Assembly (NCBI GenBank): GCA_913774725.1
Contig: CAJYIG010000356.1
Location: 1 to 21,959 of the forward strand
DNA length: 21,959 nucleotides
Source: an uncultured Curtobacterium sp.
Lineage (GTDB): Bacteria; Actinomycetota; Actinomycetes; Actinomycetales; Microbacteriaceae
Direction: 5' to 3'
In this document: piece after piece, positions 14,809 to 21,776 of the stretch
Layout of the letters: the number at the start of each line of letters is the position of its first letter
Position numbering within the stretch: the stretch's first letter is position 1
Made by a program: the position numbers and the translations under genes
Notes under the pieces: model-generated
What the model was told of the DNA's origin: nothing
Database searches by the model: none
The model's input: only the letters and a program-made list of their open reading frames with translations

Positions 14809-15953
14809 CGACGACGGTCACGGCCCCCGTCGCCGACACGCGTCCGGTCCCCGTCCGTCCGCTCACCGAGATCGGTGCGGACTGCTCCGCGCTGGCCCGC
14901 GGCGCCGCCGTCCTCGGCACGGGCGGCGGCGGCGACCCGTACATCGGCCGCCTGCTCGCCGAGGCCGCGGTCCGCGAGCACGGCCCGGTGCGGGTCGTGC
15001 AGGTCGAGGACCTGCCCGACGACGCCGTGGTGCTCAACGTCGCGATGATCGGCGCCCCGACCGTGATGGTGGAGAAGCTGCCGTCCGGCGCGCAGTTCGC
15101 CGAGGCGATCCGCAGCCTGGCGACCCACCTCGGCGTCACCCCGACGCACGTCGCCTGCATCGAGGTCGGCGGCGTCAACTCCACCAGCCCGATCGTCGCC
15201 GCGGCCGAGCTCGGCCTGCCGCTCGTCGACGGCGACGGCATGGGCCGCGCCTTCCCGGAGGTCCAGATGGTCCTGCCGACGCTGTCCGGCATCAGCGCGA
15301 CCCCGATGGCACTCGCCGACGAGAAGGGCAACACCGCCGTCTTCGCCACCGTCGACAACCGGTGGGCGGAGCGGCTCGCCCGCACCGCGACGGTCGAGAT
15401 GGGCTGCTCCGCGATCACGGCGCAGTACGCGATGTCCGGCGCCCAGCTCAAGCAGTCGTACGTCCGCGGCAGCCTGTCGCTCAGCGTCGCGATCGGCGAG
15501 GCCCTCGTCGACGCCCGGGCCGCGAACGAGGACCCCGTCGTCGCCGTCACCGCGGTGCTCGGCGGCACCGTCGTGTTCGAGGGCAAGGTCGCCGACGTCG
15601 AACGGAAGACCGTCACCGGCTTCGCCCGTGGGACCGCCCGCATCGCCGGTTCCGGTAGCGACACCGGCCTGGAGGCCGTGCTCCGGTTCCAGAACGAGCA
15701 CCTGCTGGTCGAGGTGGCCGGGTCGGTCCGCACCACCACCCCCGACCTGATCGTCACCCTGGACGCCGAGACCGGCGAACCGATCACCACCGAGGGGCTG
15801 CGGTTCGGCGCGCGCGTCCGGATCGTCACCGCCCCGGCCGACCCGCGCTGGCACACCCCGGCGGGCCTCGCGCTCGCCGGACCCCGCTACTTCGGCTACG
15901 ACACCCCGGCGGTCCGCCACGACGGCACCGTCAGCGAGGGAGAACACGCATGA
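14805..15953 (+). CDS. DUF917 family protein, copy 1 (S-Me-THD-like)
   Basis: This 382-residue soluble protein belongs to DUF917 (PF06032). To my recollection Pfam now names the family after an S-methyl thiohydantoin desulfurase, which I could not verify here. Family motifs are intact: GTGGGGDP (38-45), MIGAPTV (81-87), CIEVGGVN (118-125, Glu120) and DGDGMGRAFPE (142-152). It carries about 20 residues before the region where copy 2 begins. The start overlaps the hyuA stop (ATGA), and the end overlaps copy 2 in the same way. Together with HyuA it probably acts on a hydantoin-like ring. No metal-binding cluster of His/Cys residues is obvious, and the chemistry cannot be read from sequence alone. 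Confidence 0.88.
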   Translation: MTTTVTAPVADTRPVPVRPLTEIGADCSALARGAAVLGTGGGGDPYIGRLLAEAAVREHGPVRVVQVEDLPDDAVVLNVAMIGAPTVMVEKLPSGAQFAEAIRSLATHLGVTPTHVACIEVGGVNSTSPIVAAAELGLPLVDGDGMGRAFPEVQMVLPTLSGISATPMALADEKGNTAVFATVDNRWAERLARTATVEMGCSAITAQYAMSGAQLKQSYVRGSLSLSVAIGEALVDARAANEDPVVAVTAVLGGTVVFEGKVADVERKTVTGFARGTARIAGSGSDTGLEAVLRFQNEHLLVEVAGSVRTTTPDLIVTLDAETGEPITTEGLRFGARVRIVTAPADPRWHTPAGLALAGPRYFGYDTPAVRHDGTVSEGEHA

Positions 15954-17065
15954 GCTGGACCATCGACGTCGACGACCTGCCCGACCTCGCCCGCGGCGCC
16001 GCGCTGCTCGGCACCGGTGGCGGCGGCGACCCGCTCATCGGGATGCTGCTCGTCAAGGCGGCGATCGAGGAGCACGGCCCGGTGACGGTCCTCGACCCCT
16101 CCGAGGTGCCCGACGACGCCCTCGTCATCCCCACCGCGCAGATGGGCGCCCCGACCGTCGTGCTCGAGCGCCTGCCGGCGGGTCCGGAGCCGCTCGGCGC
16201 CCTCCGGCGGCTCGAAGCACACCTCGGCCGGACCGCAACGGCGACGATGCCGATCGAGTGCGGCGGCATCAACTCGATGATCCCGCTGCTCGTCGGCGCC
16301 ACCGGCGGCCTGCCCGTGGTCGACGCGGACGGGATGGGCCGGGCGTTCCCCGAGCTGCAGATGGAGACGTTCTCGGTGTACGGGGTGCCCGGGTCCCCGC
16401 TCGCGATCAGCGACGAGAACGGCCACGGCGTCGTCATCGACACCGGGCACGACAACCGGCAGATGGAGTGGCTCGCCCGCGGCGTGACGATCCGGCTCGG
16501 CGGTGTCGCGTACATCGCCGAGTACGCGATGACCGGCAGCCAGGTCCGCGCGACCGCGGTGCCCAGGACCCTGTCGTTGGCGCTGTCGGTCGGGCGCGCG
16601 ATCAGCCGGGCACGCGAGGAGCACCGCGACCCCGTCGAGGGACTCGCCGAGGCGTTCGGGCAGACGATCTACACGCACCTGCGCGAGCTGTTCGACGGCA
16701 AGGTCGTCGACGTCGAGCGCCGCACGGTCGACGGGTTCGCGAAGGGTCGCGCGGTCGTGCAGGGTGCCGACGGCTCCGAGCTGGAGATCGCGTTCCAGAA
16801 CGAGAACCTCGTCGCCCGACGGGACGGCCGCCTGGTCGCCGTCGTGCCCGACCTGATCTGCGTCCTCGACGCGGAGACCGCCGAACCGATCACCACGGAG
16901 CGGCTGCGCTACGGCCAGCGCGTCCGGGTGATCGGGGTCTCGACACCGGACCTGATGCGCACCCCCGAGGCCCTCGCGGTCTTCGGACCGTCGTGCTTCG
17001 GCCTGGACGACGCGTTCGTCCCCGTCGAGCAGCTGCACGAGCGCACCCCGGTGGGGGCGCGCTGA
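15950..17065 (+). CDS. DUF917 family protein, copy 2 (S-Me-THD-like)
   Basis: This 371-residue paralogue of the preceding protein aligns with it over nearly its full length: GTGGGGDP (21-28), MGAPTV (65-70), PIECGGIN (101-108, Glu103) and DADGMGRAFPE (125-135). In the second half, ELFDGKVVDVERRTVDGFAKG parallels copy 1 VFEGKVADVERKTVTGFARG. Both end with the same PEPITTE(R/G)LRxG block, here AEPITTERLRYG. It overlaps copy 1 by ATGA. Two intact paralogues translated from coupled cistrons suggest a heteromer or two consecutive steps, which is inference. The gap to copy 3 is 28 nt, the largest inside the hyuA-to-regulator block. Confidence 0.88.
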   Translation: MSWTIDVDDLPDLARGAALLGTGGGGDPLIGMLLVKAAIEEHGPVTVLDPSEVPDDALVIPTAQMGAPTVVLERLPAGPEPLGALRRLEAHLGRTATATMPIECGGINSMIPLLVGATGGLPVVDADGMGRAFPELQMETFSVYGVPGSPLAISDENGHGVVIDTGHDNRQMEWLARGVTIRLGGVAYIAEYAMTGSQVRATAVPRTLSLALSVGRAISRAREEHRDPVEGLAEAFGQTIYTHLRELFDGKVVDVERRTVDGFAKGRAVVQGADGSELEIAFQNENLVARRDGRLVAVVPDLICVLDAETAEPITTERLRYGQRVRVIGVSTPDLMRTPEALAVFGPSCFGLDDAFVPVEQLHERTPVGAR

Positions 17066-17093
17066 GCGGTGCCGATGCGCGAGGATCGCTGGT

Positions 17094-18176
17094 GTGCACC
17101 GTGGTGAGCAGCGTGACGGGGTCGTGACGGGCCTCCAGGCCGACGACGTCGACGACTTCGCACGCGGCACCGCGCTCCTGGGGTGCGGCGGTGGCGGCCA
17201 GGTGGACCACACGGCGCACGCGCTCCGGCGCGCGCTCGGGACCGGCGGGGTGCCCGTCGTCCCGGTCGACGCCGGTCTCGGCGCGGTGGTCGCCGTCGGA
17301 CTCGTCGGCTCGACCACGGTCCTCGAGGAGAAGACGCCGAGCGGTCGTGAGCTGCCCGACGCGCTCGCCGCCGTCGAGCGCTGGACCGGCCGTCGGGCCG
17401 ACGCGGTCGTCGCCGCGCAGATCGGTGGCGTCACCGGGCCGGCGGCGGCGCTCACGGCGCACGCGGCGGGCCTGCCGCTCGTCGACGCGGACCTGGTCGG
17501 TCGGGCGACGCCGCGCATCGACCAGCTGTCCCTGTTCGTCGACGCGCTGCCGGTGGTCACCGCGGCGGCGGTGACGTCGAGCGGCCTGCGCATCGTGGTC
17601 GACACGGCCGATGCCCGCGACCTGGAGACCGTGTGGCGTGAGGCGGTGTCGCACAGCGGCGGGTGGGCGGCGTTCGCGGTCGGCCCGGTCGACGCCACGG
17701 TGCTCGCCGGGCGCTGCGTCACGGGGAGTGTCGACCGGGCCCTGCGCGCCGGTCGCGCCGCCGCTGCCGCGGGCGGGGTCGAGGACCTCGTCCGCGGGAT
17801 CGAGGGCGCGCGTGTCGTCGCCCGCGGCCGCGTGCTCGACGTGCAGCGCAGCGGTGACGTCGTCGCCTTCGTCCACGGATCGATGGCGATCCGCGACGCG
17901 ACGACCGGAGCCGTCGTCCGGGTCGAGGCGGGCAGCGAGTGGGTGCACTGCCTCGTGGACGGCGAGCCGGTCGCGAGCACGCCGAGCTGCATCGTCGTCG
18001 TCGACGCGCGCTCCCTGCGTCCCGTCGCCACCGAGCGCGCACGCGTCGGGGACGAGCTCGCCGTGCTCGTGCTGCCCGGTGCGCCGTGGTGGTGGGCGAC
18101 GCCGGACCGGACGGCGCGCGTCTCGCCGCGGGCGTTCGGGATCGACGCCGACGTCGTGCCGGAGGTCGCAGCGTGA
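17094..18176 (+). CDS. DUF917 family protein, copy 3 (diverged motifs)
   Basis: This 360-residue member of the same family has weakened motifs. GTGGGGDP has become GCGGGGQV (30-37), the IExGGxN block has become AQIGGVT (108-114, Gln109 for Glu, Thr114 for Asn), and DGMGRAFPE has become DLVGRATPR (133-141). The C-terminal ring of the fold is still recognisable (VLDVQRSGDVV, LRPVATERARVG). GTG 17094 is chosen because GAGGA lies 8 nt upstream; GTG 17124 is the alternative. Its stop overlaps the regulator start (GTGA). It could be a non-catalytic subunit, a ligand-binding protein serving the coupled regulator, or an enzyme for a different substrate. Confidence 0.82.
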   Translation: MHRGEQRDGVVTGLQADDVDDFARGTALLGCGGGGQVDHTAHALRRALGTGGVPVVPVDAGLGAVVAVGLVGSTTVLEEKTPSGRELPDALAAVERWTGRRADAVVAAQIGGVTGPAAALTAHAAGLPLVDADLVGRATPRIDQLSLFVDALPVVTAAAVTSSGLRIVVDTADARDLETVWREAVSHSGGWAAFAVGPVDATVLAGRCVTGSVDRALRAGRAAAAAGGVEDLVRGIEGARVVARGRVLDVQRSGDVVAFVHGSMAIRDATTGAVVRVEAGSEWVHCLVDGEPVASTPSCIVVVDARSLRPVATERARVGDELAVLVLPGAPWWWATPDRTARVSPRAFGIDADVVPEVAA

Positions 18177-19699
18177 TCCCGGTCGCCGAGTTCCTGCCCC
18201 TGCTGCCGGAGGGCACGGCGCTGCTCGTCGGACCGGCGTCGGGCACGGTCGGTACGGTGCGCGGACTCGTCGGCCCACCGGAGCACGTCGGTCGGCTGCT
18301 CGGGACGGGGGACGGAGCGGTCGTCCTGCTCACCCCGGTCGAACGGTTCGACGCGCGGTTCGACGTGCTGCTCCGTCGCGCGGCGACCGCCGGGGTCCCC
18401 GTGCTCGTCGTCGGGACCGTCGACGGCACGCCGCGGCCGGGAGCCGGCACCGCCGCCCTCGCCGAGCGACTCGGCGTGGCGGTGGTCGTCACGCCGGATC
18501 CGTGGGCGGCCTCGGTCCGGGTGCACGAGCTCATCGGGTCGGGCGAAGCGCCGGCTGCCCGCGCCGCCGTGGTCGCGGCGCGCATCGGACTCGACGCCGG
18601 GCCCGCGCTGGACGAGCTGTTCGTTCGGCTCGAGCGCGAGCTCGGCCACGCGATCCGGTTCCTCGACGCGTCGGGGCGCCCCCTGCGCGGGGCGGGCGTC
18701 GCGCCGGCGACCGCCGCACTGCTCGCCCGCACGGTGGGGACGAGCGAACCGGTCTGGGCGACCGACGACCGCGAGACCGTCGTGGCCGTGCCCGTCCCGA
18801 CCGGCATCGGACCGCGGGCGTGGCTCGCGGTCGGGACCACGACGCCGCTGCGCGCCGAACGGGCGGTGCTGGCGACCGCGCTCCGGGTGGCGGCGGTGGC
18901 GGCCGGCCACCGGCTCGTGCTCACCCGGCTCGACGACGAGCGCGACGCCCGCTACCGGATGGCGATGCTCGACGACCTCCGCGCCGCCGACGGAGCGCCC
19001 GCGCCGCCACTGGTGCAGCGGACCATCGCCGCCGGGTGGGAGCTCGACGCCTGGCACGTCGGCGTCCGGCTCGTCGCACGTGGACCGGTCGACGCGGTGG
19101 CGCTCCGGGGCGAGGTCGAGACGGCCTTCGGCGGGCACGGACTCGACGTCGTGGTCGTGGAGCAGACCGACGGGTGGGCGGTGTGGTCCTCGACGCCCGA
19201 CGAACCCGACCGTGCCGCGGTCGCCGCGCTCGCCGCCTCGGTCCGTGCGGCGCAGAACGCCCTGCGCTCCGCGGTCGACACGAACGCCGGTGTCGGCAGC
19301 GTGCACGCCGGTCCGGCGGGACTCGTGCGGACGCTCGGCGAGGCGGGTGACGCCGTCCGCCTGGCTGCCGCGCGTCCGGAGTCGGGCTTCTTCGTGCACG
19401 TCGACCGGCTCGGGCTCGCGCAGCTGCTGCTCGCGTGGACGCAGACGGACACGTTCCTGCCCGCGGCCGAGCAGCTCCTCGCGCCGCTGGAGCGCGGGGG
19501 TGGGGCGCTCCGCTCGACCCTGGCGGCGTTCCTCGACGCGGAGTCCTCGGTGGCGGAGACGGCCGCGGTGCTCGGGGTGCACCGGAACACCGTGGCGGAC
19601 CGGATCGACCGGGTGCAGCGGCTGCTCGGGGTGGACCTCGGCGACCCGGAGACCCGGCTCGCGCTGCACCTGGCGACGCGGGCGCTCGGCGGGGCGTAG
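18173..19699 (+). CDS. PucR-family transcriptional regulator
   Basis: This 508-residue DNA-binding protein has the PucR/CdaR layout. It has an N-terminal sensor-like region (about 1-120), a GAF- or linker-like middle (about 140-260), a GGDEF-like central segment and a C-terminal PucR helix-turn-helix (about 457-508: SVAETAAVLGVHRNTVADRI followed by LLGVDLGDPETRLALHLATRAL). PucR proteins usually control catabolism of purines, allantoin or other nitrogen-rich ligands, which fits the permease/hydantoinase operon. GTG 18173 overlaps the copy-3 stop and has GGAGG at 18161-18165, an excellent ribosome-binding site. As the last gene of the operon it is probably autoregulated. Whether it activates or represses is not visible. 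No clear terminator hairpin follows. Confidence 0.88.
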   Translation: MIPVAEFLPLLPEGTALLVGPASGTVGTVRGLVGPPEHVGRLLGTGDGAVVLLTPVERFDARFDVLLRRAATAGVPVLVVGTVDGTPRPGAGTAALAERLGVAVVVTPDPWAASVRVHELIGSGEAPAARAAVVAARIGLDAGPALDELFVRLERELGHAIRFLDASGRPLRGAGVAPATAALLARTVGTSEPVWATDDRETVVAVPVPTGIGPRAWLAVGTTTPLRAERAVLATALRVAAVAAGHRLVLTRLDDERDARYRMAMLDDLRAADGAPAPPLVQRTIAAGWELDAWHVGVRLVARGPVDAVALRGEVETAFGGHGLDVVVVEQTDGWAVWSSTPDEPDRAAVAALAASVRAAQNALRSAVDTNAGVGSVHAGPAGLVRTLGEAGDAVRLAAARPESGFFVHVDRLGLAQLLLAWTQTDTFLPAAEQLLAPLERGGGALRSTLAAFLDAESSVAETAAVLGVHRNTVADRIDRVQRLLGVDLGDPETRLALHLATRALGGA

Positions 19700-19738
19700 C
19701 GCCGGGCGCGGGCCGTCGGCGTGCGGCTCCGTGTCGGG

Positions 19739-19803
19739 TCGAACCACGGATCCGACGTCGAATCAGGCGCGCGCACTGGTTCGATGTCGGGAACGTGTTT
19801 CGA
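19739..19803. promoter_or_regulatory. Symmetric array of four TTCGA half-sites
   Basis: TCGAA occurs at 19739-19743 and 19758-19762, and TTCGA at 19780-19784 and 19799-19803. The spacing is TCGAA-N14-TCGAA-N17-TTCGA-N14-TTCGA, and both nested pairs are centred on 19771. Three of the four extend to a common TTCGAYGYCGG (left inner, right inner, right outer); the left outer one is diverged. It lies 40 nt after the pucR-type gene and 73 nt before the lipoprotein gene, in non-coding DNA. A multimeric regulator site is the natural reading. Confidence 0.5.
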
Positions 19804-19875
19804 TGCCGGCGACGGCGGGCCGCGATGCGCACTCCGTCGTCGCCACGCTGTACCCGCTGCGCGGCGTTCGGCACC

Positions 19876-20280
19876 ATGAAGGGCATGAGGAGCCGCACCG
19901 TCGCGGCCACGGTCGTCGTGGTGGTGCTCGTCGCGCTCACCGGGTGCACGCGGCAGCAGACCGCGTTCGACGGCGTCGCGCGGGCGGCCTGCGAGTCGAA
20001 GGTCGGGCCGGCGATCGTCGCGTGGTGGCGGGACGAGTACGGGATGACCCCGTGGAAGGTCGTCGACACCCGCTCGACGGGCGTCGAGCAGGGTCCGGCC
20101 GGACAGAGCGGGACGGCATCGGCCTCCGTGACGGGCGAGTCGTCCGTGCAGCGCGAGGAGCGGGGGACGGTGACGGAACCGGTCGCGTGGTCGTGCTCGG
20201 CGCAGACCTCGGCCGACGACCCCTCGACGGTGACAGCGACGATCCAGGAGGTCACGCTGCGCTCGCGCGGCCGGTCGTGA
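19876..20280 (+). CDS. Small putative lipoprotein of unknown function
   Basis: This 134-residue protein has a basic start (MKGMRSR), a hydrophobic core and a lipobox (ALTGC, Cys24), so it should be exported and lipid-anchored. The mature part of about 110 residues is Thr/Ser-rich with two further cysteines (ACESK and WSCSA), which could form a disulfide. A WW pair lies in IVAWWRDEYG. I do not recognise the family. ATG 19876 or ATG 19885 could be the start; neither has a good ribosome-binding site, and the frame is open further upstream without signal features. It follows the TTCGA array and may be controlled by it. Confidence 0.75.
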   Translation: MKGMRSRTVAATVVVVVLVALTGCTRQQTAFDGVARAACESKVGPAIVAWWRDEYGMTPWKVVDTRSTGVEQGPAGQSGTASASVTGESSVQREERGTVTEPVAWSCSAQTSADDPSTVTATIQEVTLRSRGRS

Positions 20281-20362
20281 CCTCGACCGCCCGTCCGACC
20301 CGATCCTCGCCTGCAGCACCGACAGGTATGTGGAATACGTGAGGTCCGGCCATCCGCACTGC

Positions 20363-20368
20363 TACCGT
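20363..20368 (+). promoter_or_regulatory. Predicted -10 box (TACCGT) for a leaderless two-gene mRNA
   Basis: TACCGT is followed by 7 nt and the ATG at 20376. A weak TGAGGT (20340-20345) lies at 17-nt spacing. The 95-nt gap before this gene also holds a small inverted repeat, GTAT-GTGGA-ATAC (20327-20339). Confidence 0.45.
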
Positions 20369-20375
20369 CGCCGCC

Positions 20376-20675
20376 ATGACGAGCGAAACTGAGCTTCGAG
20401 CACTCGCGCAGTCCATCGGGGAACACGCGGTCGCATCATTCGGGCGCGACCGACTCAGCGCGCTGTCCGTGACACTCGACGCTGCCGACCTGACCGCGAC
20501 GGTGAGCGCGGCGCTGGTCCACGAGACGACGGGGGCGATGCTGGACGTTGCCAACGCGTTCGCGCAGCTCGAAGCGCTGTTCCTCCACGATGCGGTCCTC
20601 CGCCTCCGCTTCGTCGATGTCGACACGATCCGAACCGCACCTGTGACGTCCCGGCCGAGCTACGCGATGGTCTGA
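20376..20675 (+). CDS. Small protein of unknown function, first gene of a two-gene module
   Basis: This is a 99-residue acidic protein without signal peptide or membrane helix. A central strand-rich stretch (LSALSVTLDAADLTATVSAAL) is followed by a helix (MLDVANAFAQLEALFLHDA) and a strand (VLRLRFVDVD). I do not recognise the family. The layout loosely recalls small nucleotidyltransferase-like partners of HEPN proteins, but the GSxARG catalytic motif is missing, so I do not call it one. Third-position bases are less GC-biased than in neighbouring genes. The start is supported by a -10 box 7 nt before the ATG. The next gene begins one base after its stop. Confidence 0.72.
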   Translation: MTSETELRALAQSIGEHAVASFGRDRLSALSVTLDAADLTATVSAALVHETTGAMLDVANAFAQLEALFLHDAVLRLRFVDVDTIRTAPVTSRPSYAMV

Positions 20676-20676
20676 C

Positions 20677-21144
20677 GTGCCGCAGACACAGAACTTGACG
20701 GCTCCGACGGACTGCCTTTCTCGTGCCGCATGTCACGACGCTGCTGCCCAGCTGCTCGACGAGCGGGGCGAGGAGTGGGCAGCGGTTGCGTACTTCTACG
20801 CCTCGTACCACCGCGTGCGGGCGGCGATCCTGGTCGATCCGGTCTTCGACTCGCTGGTCGATCTCCCGAAGGTCGATCCGCGCATCTCCGTGCAGCACCG
20901 CGAGACCAGCCGGCACGAAGGTCGCATCCTCGGCGGAAGGCGCGACATAGGGGTCAACGACCTCGTCCGGACGCTCTACCATCCGATCTACGCCGAGTAC
21001 CTCGTGCTGCACGATGCGAGCGTGAAGGTGCGCTACGGCAGGGGCATCTCTGCCGATCGACTTGCCGGTGTCCGGGCCTGTTGGTCGAGGGTCAAGCACC
21101 AGTACGACGCTGGCGCACTCGTCTGGCGAGGTCGACAGGACTGA
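20677..21144 (+). CDS. Alpha-helical protein of unknown function, possibly HEPN-like
   Basis: This 155-residue soluble protein starts with GTG one base after the preceding stop, so the pair is almost certainly co-translated. The helix EEWAAVAYFYASYHRVRAAI resembles the AYYAxFHAxRAxL helix of HEPN-type proteins. GVNDLVRTLYHP and LHDASVKVRYGRG look like conserved family blocks. The R-x4-6-H ribonuclease motif of active HEPN toxins is not found, so a toxin role is unsupported. Codon use is less GC-rich than in the flanking genes. The stop is only 11 nt from the stop of the convergent flavin-oxidase gene, with no clear terminator between them. Confidence 0.75.
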   Translation: MPQTQNLTAPTDCLSRAACHDAAAQLLDERGEEWAAVAYFYASYHRVRAAILVDPVFDSLVDLPKVDPRISVQHRETSRHEGRILGGRRDIGVNDLVRTLYHPIYAEYLVLHDASVKVRYGRGISADRLAGVRACWSRVKHQYDAGALVWRGRQD

Positions 21145-21155
21145 GCCTTACCGCG

Positions 21156-21776
21156 TCAGCCGGGCCAGGACTCCTGCGACCACGAGCCGTCGGCCTGGCG
21201 CTCGTAGGCGAGCCGGTTGCTCGCGGCATCGGTCGCGCCCCGCCAGAACAGCATCCGCACCGGCGTGAGCGCGAACCCGGCCCACGTCGACGGCGGTTCC
21301 AGGTTCGCGCCCGGCCGCTCGTGCTCGAACGCCGCCCAGAGCTCCTGCCGTCGTGCGGGGGTGTCGGCCGCGGCCTCGTGGTCGTTCACCCACGCCAGCA
21401 CCTGCAGGTACCGGGTCCTGGCGGCGTACGCGGCGCGGGCCTCGGCGTCGGTCACGGGTGCAACGTCCCCGACGACCACGAGCTGCCGTGCGGCCTCGGG
21501 CCAGACGAGGGTGACGGCGGCGCGGGGGAGTGCGGCGAGCTCGGCGGCCTTCCGGCTCCGGCTGTCGGTGTGGAAGTGCAGGCGCTCCCCGTCGAAGCGC
21601 GACAGCAGCACGGTCCGGGCTGAGGGGTAGCCGTCGAGGCCGAGCGTGGACAGGGTCATCGTCGGGCCGGGGCCGTCCTCGGCCGACGGCAGCCACGACG
21701 CCGCCAGCACGAGCGGGTCGGCCGGGGCGGCGGCAGCGTCGTCCTGCGCGGCCGCCTGCCCCGGCAGGACGGTCAC
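21156..21776 (-). CDS. Pyridoxamine 5'-phosphate oxidase family protein (PdxH-like)
   Basis: This 206-residue FMN-binding split-barrel protein resembles PdxH, which oxidises pyridoxine or pyridoxamine 5'-phosphate to pyridoxal 5'-phosphate. The core matches the family: GYPSARTVLLSRFDG, LHFHTDSRSRKAAEL and RQLVVVGDVAPV. The C-terminal region has FALTPVRMLFWRG, like PdxH FxxxPxxxEFWQG. The signature RLHDR is replaced by NRLAYER, however, so the substrate-contacting histidine is an alanine and the terminal RLAP is lost. It may be a paralogue with another substrate. GTG 21776 overlaps the stop of the upstream gene (GTGA), which supports that start and implies translational coupling. Confidence 0.82.
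   Translation of the reverse strand: MTVLPGQAAAQDDAAAAPADPLVLAASWLPSAEDGPGPTMTLSTLGLDGYPSARTVLLSRFDGERLHFHTDSRSRKAAELAALPRAAVTLVWPEAARQLVVVGDVAPVTDAEARAAYAARTRYLQVLAWVNDHEAAADTPARRQELWAAFEHERPGANLEPPSTWAGFALTPVRMLFWRGATDAASNRLAYERQADGSWSQESWPG

Noticed and set aside
15896..19747. Very long open frame on the minus strand (over 1200 codons) opposite the DUF917 and regulator genes
   Set aside because: Its composition is dominated by Arg/Pro/Ala/Asp repeats with no domain motifs. It is the GC-codon shadow of well-supported + strand genes with coupled starts and ribosome-binding sites.
20376..21144. MNT-HEPN toxin-antitoxin pair
   Set aside because: The first protein lacks the GSxARG nucleotidyltransferase motif, and the second has no R-x4-6-H ribonuclease motif. 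Gene order and size alone are not enough.
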